A DNA stretch of 64,000 bases from Clostridium sp. (GTDB taxonomy: Bacteria > Bacillota > Clostridia > Clostridiales > Clostridiaceae): NCBI RefSeq assembly GCF_022482905.1, contig NZ_JAKVOI010000001.1:1055958-1119957 (forward strand), in the 5' to 3' direction. Below, one piece after another: positions 53,862-63,960 of the stretch. Numbering within the stretch: the first letter of the stretch is position 1; every line of letters starts with the position of its first letter. The notes under the pieces were generated by a model. It saw only the letters and a program-made list of their open reading frames with translations. It was not told the origin of the DNA and searched no databases. The translations under genes were made by a program, and so were the position numbers.

Positions 53862-55409
53862 GTGAATAAACAAAAATCAATAAATCTTTCATTGGTAGAC
53901 GTTGAAAATCGAGAGAAACGTTTGGGAACAATTATTGCATGGGACGGGAAAGCATCCGGACTGGTAAAAGAATCAAATTATCAGGCAAGAGCCCTTAAAA
54001 GAAAGAATAAATGCTCTGGCGAGGCAGGAGAAGGATGCAGGCTTTGTGAATTAAAAATGCCATTTAATCAGCAGACCATGTGCAGTCAATCGATAGTTGC
54101 ATGTCAGGCCGGCAATATACCAGATGCCATTTTGATTGAACATTCATCTATTGGCTGTTCGGCATGTCATCCCAGGCACAATACCGGATATAGAATCGGA
54201 CTTATGCGCAGGGGAAAAAAGATACAAAATTTACGAATTGTAAGTACTAATCTCTTGGAAAAGGATATGGTCTTTGGTGCTTCACAAAAATTAAAGCAGT
54301 CCATACAGGATGCATGGGTCCGTTTTAAACCCAAAGCTATTTTTATTTCAGCTGCTTGTGCTACAGCACTTATTGGAGAAGATATAGTAAGTGTAGCCAG
54401 GGAGGCTGAAAGAGAATTGAAAATTCCTGTTATCCCGCTGGCGTGTGAAGGATTCAGATCAAAGCATTGGAGTACAGGTTTTGATATTTCACAGCATGGT
54501 GTACTCAGACAGATTGTAAATAAGCACCCAAAGAAGCAGAAAAATTTAATTAACATCATATCTCTGTGGGGTACCGATTATTTTAGTGAGATGTTGAATC
54601 CTCTGGGCTTGAAGGTAAATTATATAATGGATATGGCTACTGTTGATGAACTTGCCCAGATGTCAGAGGCTGTTGCTTCTGCTGCATTCTGCTATACACT
54701 GGGTTCTTACACCGCAGCTGCACTGGAGCAGGAATATGGAGTTCCGGAAATCAAGGCTCCTCAGCCATACGGTTTGAGTGGAACCGATGCCTGGCTCAGA
54801 GCAATTGGAAAAATTGTCCATAAGGAAGATGAAGTAGAAAAATATATTGATAAAGAACATAGAAGAGTTAAACCTAAAATAGATGAGCTGAAAGCAAAAC
54901 TGAAAGGAGTAAAGGGATTTGTAGCAACCGGTTCGGCGTATGCCCATGGTATTCTTTCAGTTTTAAGAGAGTTGGATATAGAAGTTGACGGTTCTGTAGT
55001 CTTTCATCATGATCCAGTCTATGACAGTGGAGATGAAAGGCAGGACACATTGAAATATCTGGTTAATACTTATGGTGATATAGAACATTTTACAGTGAGT
55101 AAAACACAGCAATTTCAATTTTATGGTTTGTTGAAGAGGGTCAAACCGGATTTTATAATTATCAGACACAACGGACTGGCACCGCTTGCTGCAAAAGTGG
55201 GTATTCCGGCCTTTGCTTTAGGGGATGAACACTTTCCTGTTGGTTACCAGGGAATAATAAGGTTGGGAGAAGCTCTTATCGAGGTGCTTGCACACAAAAA
55301 ATTTGGTGAAAATTTAAGCAGACATGTCAAGTTGCCATATACAAAATGGTGGCTGGAACAGGAAGACCCGTTTATACTGGCCAAGCATCCGGAAATTTTA
55401 GATCAGTAA
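53862..55409 (+). CDS. Nitrogenase-like catalytic D subunit, paralogue D5 (extra N-terminal Cys)
   Basis: 515 aa from GTG 53862, 8 nt after GGGAGG (an in-frame start at 53802 lies in the hairpin). P-cluster cysteines Cys74 and Cys99 (SSIGCSAC) and a later SAACATALIGED; cofactor-type Cys in AAFCYTLGSYT. CEGFRSKHWSTGFD keeps Trp/Phe. An insert before Cys74 adds Cys51, Cys59 and Cys62 (CSGEAGEGCRLC), a possible extra Fe-S or zinc site. HNGLAPLAAKVGIPAFALGD replaces the usual RHPG segment. It pairs with K5 and resembles D6. Confidence 0.84.
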   Translation: MNKQKSINLSLVDVENREKRLGTIIAWDGKASGLVKESNYQARALKRKNKCSGEAGEGCRLCELKMPFNQQTMCSQSIVACQAGNIPDAILIEHSSIGCSACHPRHNTGYRIGLMRRGKKIQNLRIVSTNLLEKDMVFGASQKLKQSIQDAWVRFKPKAIFISAACATALIGEDIVSVAREAERELKIPVIPLACEGFRSKHWSTGFDISQHGVLRQIVNKHPKKQKNLINIISLWGTDYFSEMLNPLGLKVNYIMDMATVDELAQMSEAVASAAFCYTLGSYTAAALEQEYGVPEIKAPQPYGLSGTDAWLRAIGKIVHKEDEVEKYIDKEHRRVKPKIDELKAKLKGVKGFVATGSAYAHGILSVLRELDIEVDGSVVFHHDPVYDSGDERQDTLKYLVNTYGDIEHFTVSKTQQFQFYGLLKRVKPDFIIIRHNGLAPLAAKVGIPAFALGDEHFPVGYQGIIRLGEALIEVLAHKKFGENLSRHVKLPYTKWWLEQEDPFILAKHPEILDQ

Positions 55410-55446
55410 AATAATATATAGAATCTATTTGAAAAGGGAGATATCA

Positions 55447-56802
55447 ATGTTAGGCAAATTAAATTCCAATAATCAGACTAATTCAATAGTACATCCGAGA
55501 TATGGCTGTGCCATAGGGGCTGCATACACTGTATCCGCAATTCCAAGAGGAATTCCATTGGTACATTGTGGACCGGGATGTGTCGACAAACAATATTTTA
55601 TGCTTTCTTACAATAATGGCTATCAAGGTGGCGGATACAGTGGAGGATCTGTAATACCAAGTGTAAATGCAGGAGAAAGCGAGGTAATATTTGGAGGAGC
55701 TAAAAAACTTGATGATCTCATTAGGTCTTCTTTTAAAATAATGGATGGAGATTTATTTGTTGTACTGAGTGGCTGTATTGGTGAACTTGTAGGTGATGAT
55801 GTAGGCTCTGTAGTGAAAAAATACCAAAAAAAAGGTTATCCAATTGTATTTGCAGAGACAGGAGGATTTAAAGGAAATAATTTAATCGGACATGAGATAG
55901 TAATTCAATCCATAATAGATCAGTTTGTAGGAGAGTATGATGGGGAAAAGGAAAATGGATTGATAAATGTCTGGACGGAAGTTCCATATTTCAATACTTA
56001 CTGGAGGGGGGATTTTATTGAAATCAAAAGAATACTTGAAGGCTGCGGCTTTAAAGTCAATATGCTGTTTGGCTCGGAAAGCAAGGGAATAACTGAGTGG
56101 AAAACTATCCCGAAAGCCCAATTCAATCTGGTGATTTCCCCATGGGTAGGTGTTAAAACTGCAGAGTACCTTAAAAACAAATATAATCAGCCATATCTTC
56201 ATATTCCAATTATTCCAATTGGAGCGGAAGAAACAACCAAATTTCTAAGAAAAGTAGTTGAGTTTTCGGGAATAAATAAGGATATTTCAGAAAAATTTAT
56301 TAGTGAAGAGGAAAATAGATACTACTATTTTCTGGATCATTTTTCTGATTTCTTCTCTGAATTTTGGTTCGGACTACCTTCAAAGTATGCTGTAATAGGA
56401 GACAGTGCATATAATATTGCCATTAACAAGTTCTTAGTAAATCAGATTGGACTGATTCCGGTAAAACAAATTATAACTGACAATCCACCGGATAAATACA
56501 GGAACAGTATTCAAAATGAATATGGACAGCTGGCATCAGATGTATCTACCAATGTGGAATTTATTGAGGATGGTTATATTATTGAAAAAGAACTCAGAGA
56601 ATCGGAGTTTGGAAGCAGCCGTCCTATAATATTTGCATCAGCCTGGGAAAAAGATATAGTTGAGGAATTAAAGGGCATAATAATAGAAACAAGCTGTCCG
56701 TCTGCCTCCGAAGTGGTTATCAACAGGACATATGTTGGTTATACAGGGGGATTGACTTTATTGGAAAAAATATATACTACATCTATAGACAATGCTATAT
56801 GA
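55447..56802 (+). CDS. Nitrogenase-like K subunit, paralogue K5
   Basis: 451 aa from ATG 55447 behind AAGGGAG (TTG 55429 overlaps that site). Cysteines: RYGCAIGAAYT, HCGPGCVDKQ and VLSGCIGELVGDD. There is an extra Cys in HCGPGC, and the loop GYQGGGYSGGSVIPSVN has Ser where K1-K4 have Cys. Both traits are shared with K6, so D5-K5 and D6-K6 form one subfamily. Confidence 0.84.
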   Translation: MLGKLNSNNQTNSIVHPRYGCAIGAAYTVSAIPRGIPLVHCGPGCVDKQYFMLSYNNGYQGGGYSGGSVIPSVNAGESEVIFGGAKKLDDLIRSSFKIMDGDLFVVLSGCIGELVGDDVGSVVKKYQKKGYPIVFAETGGFKGNNLIGHEIVIQSIIDQFVGEYDGEKENGLINVWTEVPYFNTYWRGDFIEIKRILEGCGFKVNMLFGSESKGITEWKTIPKAQFNLVISPWVGVKTAEYLKNKYNQPYLHIPIIPIGAEETTKFLRKVVEFSGINKDISEKFISEEENRYYYFLDHFSDFFSEFWFGLPSKYAVIGDSAYNIAINKFLVNQIGLIPVKQIITDNPPDKYRNSIQNEYGQLASDVSTNVEFIEDGYIIEKELRESEFGSSRPIIFASAWEKDIVEELKGIIIETSCPSASEVVINRTYVGYTGGLTLLEKIYTTSIDNAI

Positions 56803-56840
56803 AATTTTTTATATAAGCAATATATTTGGGGGAATGTTCA

Positions 56841-57662
56841 ATGGCCGAAAAAAATAATGATTATAAAATTATAATTAAAAATATAAAAAAAATTTATGAT
56901 GTACTTTCAGATGATGAAGAGAGCAGTAAAAATTTTCTGGCAGTAGAAGACTTCAGCTTGAATATAAAAAAGGGAGAATTTATAACAATAGTGGGACCAA
57001 GCGGCTGCGGCAAATCAACTGTTCTGGATATTCTGGCCGGGCTTGCCAAGCCTACTTCGGGTGAAATTTATATAGATGATGAATTGGTTAAAGGACCTGG
57101 ATTTGACCGGGGTATTATTTTGCAGGGATATGCACTGTTCCCCTGGCTGAATGTAGAACAGAATATTGAATTCGGCCTTGAGATAAAGGGTATTTCTAAA
57201 AGAGAGAGGAAAGAAACAGCAGAAAAGTTTATTAACCTTGTAGGTTTGGATAAATTTAAAAGTAGATATCCCCATGAATTATCAGGTGGAATGAAACAGA
57301 GAGTAGCCATAGCCAGAGCTCTGGCATATGATCCGGAGATTTTGCTTATGGACGAGCCATTTGCAGCTGTAGATGCTCAGACAAGGGAAATACTTCAGGA
57401 AGAATTATTGACTATATGGGAAAAGACAAAGAAAACTGTAATATTTATAACCCATAGTATTGAGGAGGCTATATTTTTGGCGGACAGGGTGGTCGTGATG
57501 AAAGATAATCCCGGCAGAATAGAGAAGATTATTGACTTGAATCTGGAAAGACCAAGAAATACAGCCAATATAAGAACATCCAAAGAATATAATATTGTAT
57601 GGAATGAAATATGGCAGCTTCTTCACGATGACAGGAAGGAAAAACAACTTGATTACATTTAA
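56841..57662 (+). CDS. Sulfonate-type ABC transporter ATPase
   Basis: 273 aa from ATG 56841, 7 nt after GGGGGA. Walker [11 protein letters not shown]-loop LQGYALFPW, signature LSGGMKQRVAIARA, Walker [23 protein letters not shown]. It is close to the 52885 ATPase. Two permeases follow but no binding protein, so the set may use the binding proteins at 49793 and 50892. Confidence 0.92.
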   Translation: MAEKNNDYKIIIKNIKKIYDVLSDDEESSKNFLAVEDFSLNIKKGEFITIVGPSGCGKSTVLDILAGLAKPTSGEIYIDDELVKGPGFDRGIILQGYALFPWLNVEQNIEFGLEIKGISKRERKETAEKFINLVGLDKFKSRYPHELSGGMKQRVAIARALAYDPEILLMDEPFAAVDAQTREILQEELLTIWEKTKKTVIFITHSIEEAIFLADRVVVMKDNPGRIEKIIDLNLERPRNTANIRTSKEYNIVWNEIWQLLHDDRKEKQLDYI

Positions 57663-57687
57663 ATTTATAGTGTAAAAGGAGGAGCCT

Positions 57688-58695
57688 ATGAATAAGTTAA
57701 AAAATAATTGCAACTATTATATTTTAAGATACAGTGGAGTAGTACTCCTTATAGTACTATGGGAGATATTGCCTAGAATTGGTGTTTTCAATCCTCAATT
57801 CATTCCAGCCTTTTCTACAGTCATAGCCCAGATTTATGTCTTGTGGCTAAAAAATAATTTGATTACAAATATAATGGTGACCTTATGGAGAGTTTTGGTG
57901 GGACTTATGATAGCAGCTGTAATTGCAGTACCTCTCGGACTTGTACTTGGCGGTTGGTTTAATAGAACTGCTGACCTGTTGGATCCTCTCTTTAGAATAT
58001 TCGGGCAGGTAAATCCATTTTCATTGCTGCCGGCATTTATATTGTTCTTTGGTATGGGCGAGATTACAAAATTGGCCGTAATTGCGTGGACAAGCATATG
58101 GCCAATTTTGTATAATACCGTATCGGGTGCTAAAAGTACCGACAAACTTTTGATAAAAACTGCTGTCTCCATGAAGATATCCAATTGGCAGCTATTCAAA
58201 AAAGTACTTATACCTTCTGCGGCACCGTCAATTTTTGCAGGACTCAGAGTTGGAACTGAAATGTCCTTTTTTATAGTTATTGCTGCAGAGATGATAAGTT
58301 CAAATGCAGGATTGGGGTGGCTTTTCCATAATGCATCAATGAACAATCAGATCCCCAGAATGTACTCGGCAGGACTGTTTATCATAATTCTGGGAGTTCT
58401 GCTAAACAGATTTCTGGTGTATTTCCAGAATAAAATATTTTTTTGGAAAGACACGGGATACAATTTCAGCTTTATTAAATTAAAAAAGTTGAAAAGCAAA
58501 TTCAGCAGACGACAAATCGCAGCACTGGCATTAGTTACTGTGATCATTATAGGAATCGGGAGCATTGAGGTCAGTTATTCAAATACTCCAAATTTTAACA
58601 GCGGGTTTATGAATAAAATGGATGAAGACCAGATGAATATGGAGCATGACAATAAAAGCAATTCTGACCACATGCATATGGATATGAAAAAATAA
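57688..58695 (+). CDS. Sulfonate-type ABC permease with Met/His-rich C-terminal tail
   Basis: 335 aa, ATG behind AAAGGAGGAG. The first ~255 residues are a normal BPD permease (LGLVLGGWFNR, EAA-like AVSMKISNWQLFKKVLIPS). A basic linker, one extra TM segment (about 275-295) and a tail rich in Met, His and Asp (DEDQMNMEHDN, DHMHMDMKK) follow. Such tails bind copper or similar soft metals in copper proteins, which is unusual for an organosulfur permease. The neighbouring permease at 58715 lacks it. Confidence 0.86.
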   Translation: MNKLKNNCNYYILRYSGVVLLIVLWEILPRIGVFNPQFIPAFSTVIAQIYVLWLKNNLITNIMVTLWRVLVGLMIAAVIAVPLGLVLGGWFNRTADLLDPLFRIFGQVNPFSLLPAFILFFGMGEITKLAVIAWTSIWPILYNTVSGAKSTDKLLIKTAVSMKISNWQLFKKVLIPSAAPSIFAGLRVGTEMSFFIVIAAEMISSNAGLGWLFHNASMNNQIPRMYSAGLFIIILGVLLNRFLVYFQNKIFFWKDTGYNFSFIKLKKLKSKFSRRQIAALALVTVIIIGIGSIEVSYSNTPNFNSGFMNKMDEDQMNMEHDNKSNSDHMHMDMKK

Positions 58696-58714
58696 GATTT
58701 TAGGAGATATGAAT

Positions 58715-59479
58715 ATGAAAAAAAGAAAAAGGGATGTTGCTTATAAATTTTTAATAATAGTTATATTTATTTTAATATGGGAGGCAAGCAGTAGGCTTGG
58801 ATTATTGGATCCTCAATTCATTCCATCTTTTTCTAATATAGTGGATACTTTGTTTAATATATTTCTTTCGGAAAACTTTATTGTGAATGTTGGTATAAGT
58901 GTAGAAAGAGCTCTGCTTGGTTTTATAGTTTCAATTTTAATCGGAATACCACTTGGATTTTTACTGGGTGGTTGGTTTCAAAAGCTGGATTTGGTAATGG
59001 AACCGGTTATAGAAATATTTTCTCAAGTTAATCCTTTTATATTATTTCATATTTTTCTTTTGCTTCTTGGAATTGGAGAGGGAACCAAAATAGCAGTAAT
59101 AGCATGGACCTGTACATGGCCTATAATGTTCAATACAATTTATGGAATAAGGCATGTAGATCAATTATTGTTAAAGGAAGCCAGGTCCTTTGGAATTACA
59201 AGAACCAAGCTTTTTTATAAGGTAGTAGTACCTGCAACACTGCCATCAATTTTTGTAGGAATTAGAATCAGTGCAGGATATTCATTTTTTATGCTTATTG
59301 CGGCTGAAATGATGGGTGCAAGTTCAGGTCTTGGATGGCTGCTGTTAAGCTATCAGCAAATTTACGACATAAAGAGGATATTTGCCACAGCGGTTATCAT
59401 AGCTTTTCTTGGACTGATTCTGGATATAATAATAAAAAATATTCAAAATGTGTTTGCAGCCGGCAGAGAAAATAATTGA
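58715..59479 (+). CDS. Sulfonate-type ABC transporter permease
   Basis: 254 aa from ATG 58715, 8 nt after AGGAG (ATG 58709 is only 2 nt away). About six TM segments; LGFLLGGWFQK, VNPFILFHIF and the EAA-type EARSFGITRTKLFYKVVVPA. With the 57688 permease it could form a heterodimeric pore powered by the 56841 ATPase. D6 follows after 21 nt. Confidence 0.87.
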   Translation: MKKRKRDVAYKFLIIVIFILIWEASSRLGLLDPQFIPSFSNIVDTLFNIFLSENFIVNVGISVERALLGFIVSILIGIPLGFLLGGWFQKLDLVMEPVIEIFSQVNPFILFHIFLLLLGIGEGTKIAVIAWTCTWPIMFNTIYGIRHVDQLLLKEARSFGITRTKLFYKVVVPATLPSIFVGIRISAGYSFFMLIAAEMMGASSGLGWLLLSYQQIYDIKRIFATAVIIAFLGLILDIIIKNIQNVFAAGRENN

Positions 59480-59500
59480 GTAGAAGGAGGAATCTTATCA

Positions 59501-61000
59501 TTGAAAAAATTGAGCCTGGATAATACTTTGGTAAAGACCCGTGAAGAAAGACTTGGTACTATTATTGCCTGGAGAACAGGTAAAGCCTCAGAAATACTTA
59601 GAGATTCTGAATACACATGTGCAGGATGCAAAAACAATGGAGGTAAAAGACTCTGTGAAGCCAGAGGGCCTTTTACTCAGGCATCCAAATGCAGTGAGGA
59701 AATGGTGGAATGCCAATATGGCAATGTAAGAGATGCAGTCATGATACAGCATTCACCAATAGGCTGCGGTGCCGGTCAGATATTGAGCAATTCACTATAC
59801 CGCAATGGACTTTCAATAAGAAATCTGCCTGTGGAAAATGTAAAAATCATCAATACCAATCTTGATGAAGCTGATATGGTATTCGGGGCACTCAAAAAAT
59901 TGGAGCAGTCCATACGTGATGCCTGGAACAGACACCATCCAAAAGTAATTTTTGTTGCAACATCTTGTGCTACCGGAATCATTGGAGAGGATATAGAAAG
60001 TGTAACAAACAAACTGCAGAAAGAACTCAATATACCGGTAGTTCCGACTTACTGTGAGGGATTCAGGTCAAAACATTGGACTACAGGATTTGATGCAGCG
60101 TATCATGGAATTTTGCGTCAGGTAGTCCGAAAGAATCCGAAGAGGCAGGAGGATCTTGTCAATGTAATTGATCTGTGGGGTGAGGACATATTTACCCCTA
60201 TGCTTGCAGAACTGGATCTCAGGGTAAATTATGTTGTTGATCTGGCATCAGTTGAAGATTTGGAGCAGATGTCTGAAGCCGCGGCAAGTGTTTCATTTTG
60301 CTATACATTGTCTTCATATATGTCTGCTGTCCTGGAAGAACAATTTGGTGTCGTAGATATTAAAGCACCCCAGCCATATGGAATTCCTGCAACAGATGCA
60401 TGGATAAGAGAATTGGCAAGAGTCACCAATAGAGAAGAACAGGCAGAAAAGTATATAAAAAAGGAGCATGAAAGAATATCAAAAAGATTGAGTGAACTTA
60501 GGAAACTGTTGAAAGGAAAGGTAGGATACGTGGCTACAGGTTCATCATATGCTCATGGAATTATTGCGGTGCTGAGGGACCTTGGAGTGGAAATAGACGG
60601 GTCTCTTACTTTTCACCACGAACCCATATTTGATGGAGATGATGCAGAAAAGAAGGATTCACTTAAATTTTTAGTAGATAATTATGGAGATGTTTCAAAA
60701 TTCAGCGTAAGTAATGGACAGCAATATCAGTTTTATGGACTGCTAAAGAATATAAATCCCGACTTTATCATCATAAGGCACAATGGACTTGCACCACTGG
60801 CTTCACGTATGGGTATTCCATCTGCACCGCTTGGCGACGGACACCATGCCGTAGGATATCAGGGAATTATAAATTTAGGGGAAACAATTCTGGAAATTCT
60901 CGCACGCAGGAAATTTCACCAGGATCTATCTGAGAATGTAGAATTACCTTATACACAGTGGTGGCTTGATCAGAAAGATCCATATATACTTGCAGAGTAA
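59501..61000 (+). CDS. Nitrogenase-like catalytic D subunit, paralogue D6 (extra N-terminal Cys)
   Basis: 499 aa, TTG start behind AGAAGGAGG. P-cluster Cys64 and Cys89 (SPIGCGAG), then ATSCATGIIGED; cofactor-type Cys in VSFCYTLSSYM. CEGFRSKHWTTGFDAAYHG again has Trp/Phe. An N-terminal insert carries Cys40, Cys43 and Cys52 (CAGCKNNGGKRLC), mirroring D5 but with a different spacing. The His442 segment reads LGDGHHAVGYQG, with His nearby but not at the aligned place. Confidence 0.84.
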   Translation: MKKLSLDNTLVKTREERLGTIIAWRTGKASEILRDSEYTCAGCKNNGGKRLCEARGPFTQASKCSEEMVECQYGNVRDAVMIQHSPIGCGAGQILSNSLYRNGLSIRNLPVENVKIINTNLDEADMVFGALKKLEQSIRDAWNRHHPKVIFVATSCATGIIGEDIESVTNKLQKELNIPVVPTYCEGFRSKHWTTGFDAAYHGILRQVVRKNPKRQEDLVNVIDLWGEDIFTPMLAELDLRVNYVVDLASVEDLEQMSEAAASVSFCYTLSSYMSAVLEEQFGVVDIKAPQPYGIPATDAWIRELARVTNREEQAEKYIKKEHERISKRLSELRKLLKGKVGYVATGSSYAHGIIAVLRDLGVEIDGSLTFHHEPIFDGDDAEKKDSLKFLVDNYGDVSKFSVSNGQQYQFYGLLKNINPDFIIIRHNGLAPLASRMGIPSAPLGDGHHAVGYQGIINLGETILEILARRKFHQDLSENVELPYTQWWLDQKDPYILAE

Positions 61001-61031
61001 AAAACACTTTAAATACAGAGGAGTTAAGATC

Positions 61032-62390
61032 ATGACTATTGATACATGTAAAAAGATGACTAAAACAAATTCTATTGAACAGGTCAGGTATGGCTGCTCA
61101 TTAGGTGCCATACACAGTGTTTTTGCTATACCAAAAGCTATACCAATTACTCATTGCGGGCCTGGGTGTACTCAAAAGCAGGTTACAAGTATATCATTTT
61201 ATAATGGCTTTCAGGGAGGAGGATATGGAGGGGGATCTGTAATACCAAGTACGAACATTCGTGAAAAAGAGGTGGTCTTTGGAGGAGAGAAGAGGTTAAG
61301 AGAATTAATTGAATCGACTTTTAAGATTTTAAAAGCGGACTTGTTTGTAGTTATGACAGGATGTATTCCGGATGTGGTTGGTGATGATTGCGGTGCTGTA
61401 GTAAATGAGTTCCAGAAAAAAGGGCTGCCCATTGTGTATGCTGAAACCGGAGGCTTCAAGGGAAACAATTTTGTAGGTCATGAACTTGTTGTTAGAGCCA
61501 TAATAGACCAGTATGTCGGCGATTATGATGGTGATAAGGAGAAAGGACTTGTAAATGTGTGGTCTCTTCTTCCATATCATAATACATTCTGGAAAGGTGA
61601 TCTTACAGAAATAAAAAGAATTCTGGAGGGTATAGGACTGAAAGTAAATATTTTATTTGGAAATAGGAGTGCTGGAGTTCCAGAATGGAAAAATATTAAA
61701 AAAGCACAGTTCAATTTGGTTCTGTCACCATGGCTCGGGTTAAAAATAGCAGAGCACTTAAAAGACAAATACAATCAGCCATATCTCCATATACCGGTAA
61801 TACCTATAGGAGCCAAAGAAACCAGCAAATTTTTAAGAAAGGTAGTTGAGTTTGCCGGACTGGATAGAGTCAAGGCAGAACAATTCATCGAAAAGGAGAG
61901 AAAAGAATACTACAGCTATCTGGAGGGATTTTCAGATTTTTATGCAGAGTATTTCTGGGGATTGCCATCGAGATTTGTTGTTATAGGGGACAGTGCATAT
62001 AATCTTGCAATAACAAAGTTTGTGGTAAATCAACTGGGAGTAATACCGATGAAGCAAATCATTACTGATAATCCACCTGAAAAATATAGGAACGGCATTG
62101 CAGAAGAATACAAGAATATATCTGATGATATTTCCATAGACGTGGAATTTGAAGAGGACAGTTATGTTATACACAATAAGATAAAAGACATAGATTTTGG
62201 GAACAAACCGCCTGTCATATTTGGGACTACATGGGAAAGGGATCTGGCAAAGCAGCTGAATGGATATATGGTGGAAATAGGCTTCCCGGCATCTTATGAG
62301 GTTGTCATATCAAAATCCTATATTGGATATAGAGGAGCACTTACTCTGCTTGAAAAAATTTATACGACTACTGTAGGTTCAAGTGCATAA
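61032..62390 (+). CDS. Nitrogenase-like K subunit, paralogue K6
   Basis: 452 aa from ATG 61032 (GAGGAG about 9 nt upstream; an earlier in-frame start overlaps D6). Cysteines: RYGCSLGAIHS, HCGPGCTQKQ and VMTGCIPDVVGDD. The loop GFQGGGYGGGSVIPSTN has Ser like K5. It is the partner of D6. Confidence 0.84.
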   Translation: MTIDTCKKMTKTNSIEQVRYGCSLGAIHSVFAIPKAIPITHCGPGCTQKQVTSISFYNGFQGGGYGGGSVIPSTNIREKEVVFGGEKRLRELIESTFKILKADLFVVMTGCIPDVVGDDCGAVVNEFQKKGLPIVYAETGGFKGNNFVGHELVVRAIIDQYVGDYDGDKEKGLVNVWSLLPYHNTFWKGDLTEIKRILEGIGLKVNILFGNRSAGVPEWKNIKKAQFNLVLSPWLGLKIAEHLKDKYNQPYLHIPVIPIGAKETSKFLRKVVEFAGLDRVKAEQFIEKERKEYYSYLEGFSDFYAEYFWGLPSRFVVIGDSAYNLAITKFVVNQLGVIPMKQIITDNPPEKYRNGIAEEYKNISDDISIDVEFEEDSYVIHNKIKDIDFGNKPPVIFGTTWERDLAKQLNGYMVEIGFPASYEVVISKSYIGYRGALTLLEKIYTTTVGSSA

Positions 62391-62419
62391 ATATAAAAAA
62401 ATAGAAAGGAATGGTATAA

Positions 62420-63907
62420 ATGAAAATCAATTTGAAAATACCTGAAGTAGCAATAAGGGAGAAAAGGATAGGCTCGATTACCGGATTCTGTGGAACTGCA
62501 AAAGGTCTTGTTAAAGAGGCAAGATGCGGCAAACTTAAAGAGAAAAGCCGAGGTTTCAGCCAGTGTGCAGGATGTGCTGCCAATAAAGCTCTGTGCCAGC
62601 TTTTAATGATACAGGATGCGGTAGTAATACAGCATGGTCCCATAGGATGCTCGGGAGATTTTTCGGGTTTTGCTTTTATTAACAAGGTAGGTCAGGTGGA
62701 GAGAAATTTAAAAGTGAAAAATGTGAATGCAGTAAGTTCAAACCTTGAAGAAAAAGATACTATATATGGTGGGGCACAGAAGCTTAAAAAGACTATAAAG
62801 GATGCTTTTGAAAGATTCAATCCAAAGGCTATATTTATAACTACATCCTGTGCTTCCGGTATTATAGGAGATGATGTGGAATCCATAGCGGTGAATGCAG
62901 AAAAAGAACTTGGTATACCGGTAGTATATATTTCCTGTGAAGGCTTTAAATCAAGGGTCTGGACTACAGGATTTGATTCAGCTTTCCATGGGATTTTGAG
63001 AAAAATAGTAAAACCACCGGTGGAGAAGAGAAAAGACGTTCTCAATGTAGTAAGTTTCTGGGGAAATAATGCATACAGTGATATCACCTATTTACTGAAT
63101 AAAATAGGAATAAAGCCCAACTATGTAGCTCCATTTTCCACAATTGAACAATTGTCAAAACTGTCTGAAGCTGCCGCAACAGCGGGAATATGTTCTACCC
63201 TTAGTACTTATCTGGCTGCCGGGCTGGAGCAGGAATACGGGGTTCCTGAAATAAAGGTTTCCCAGCCCTATGGGATAATTGGAACTGATGCATGGCTTAG
63301 AGAAATCGGCAGGGTAACCGGCAAGGAAAGTGAAGTGGAAGAATTAATAAAATCCGAGAAAGAAAGGACAGCACCTCAACTGGAAAAGTTAAGGAATAAG
63401 CTTAGCGGAAAGACTGGTTATATTACGGCTGGTGCTGCATACGGGCACATAATTGCCACATTGTTGAATGAATTGGGTGTAAATGTAATAGGTGCTTGTG
63501 TATATCACCACGATCCAATTTATGACAATGGAGATGTAAATGCAGATACTCTGGATTTTGTTGTTAAAAACTACGGCGACATACCGAATTATGATGTATC
63601 AAATAAACAGACATTCGAATTCGTAAATGTGTTGAATAGAATAAAACCGGATGTATGTATAACAAGGCACCCCGGCATGGCAGTATGGGGCATAAAATAT
63701 GGGGTACCAACGCTTCTCTGGGCAAATGAAAACCTCAGTTTTGCCTATCAGGGATTGATAAATTTTGGAGAGAGGGTTGCGGAATTGCTTGAAAATGATG
63801 AATTTGTCAAAAATGTTGCAGAACATTCAGAACTTCCGTATACGGATTGGTGGATGAATCAAGATCCTTATTTTTTCTTGAAAAATAAGGAAAAAGCCAG
63901 GGTGTAA
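62420..63907 (+). CDS. Nitrogenase-like catalytic D subunit, paralogue D7
   Basis: 495 aa, ATG behind GAAAGGA. Cys52 (CAGCAANKAL), Cys77 (GPIGCSGD), Cys144 (TTSCASGIIGDD) and cofactor-type Cys (AGICSTLSTYL). CEGFKSRVWTTGFDSAFHG has Trp/Phe, and WANENLSFAYQG covers the His442 segment. It is closest by eye to D1 and D2 and lacks the extra cysteines of D5/D6. Confidence 0.85.
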   Translation: MKINLKIPEVAIREKRIGSITGFCGTAKGLVKEARCGKLKEKSRGFSQCAGCAANKALCQLLMIQDAVVIQHGPIGCSGDFSGFAFINKVGQVERNLKVKNVNAVSSNLEEKDTIYGGAQKLKKTIKDAFERFNPKAIFITTSCASGIIGDDVESIAVNAEKELGIPVVYISCEGFKSRVWTTGFDSAFHGILRKIVKPPVEKRKDVLNVVSFWGNNAYSDITYLLNKIGIKPNYVAPFSTIEQLSKLSEAAATAGICSTLSTYLAAGLEQEYGVPEIKVSQPYGIIGTDAWLREIGRVTGKESEVEELIKSEKERTAPQLEKLRNKLSGKTGYITAGAAYGHIIATLLNELGVNVIGACVYHHDPIYDNGDVNADTLDFVVKNYGDIPNYDVSNKQTFEFVNVLNRIKPDVCITRHPGMAVWGIKYGVPTLLWANENLSFAYQGLINFGERVAELLENDEFVKNVAEHSELPYTDWWMNQDPYFFLKNKEKARV

Positions 63908-63960
63908 ATATAGTTTTCCATTGAATGTTATGACTACATTATACAAGGAGGTAAATATAA

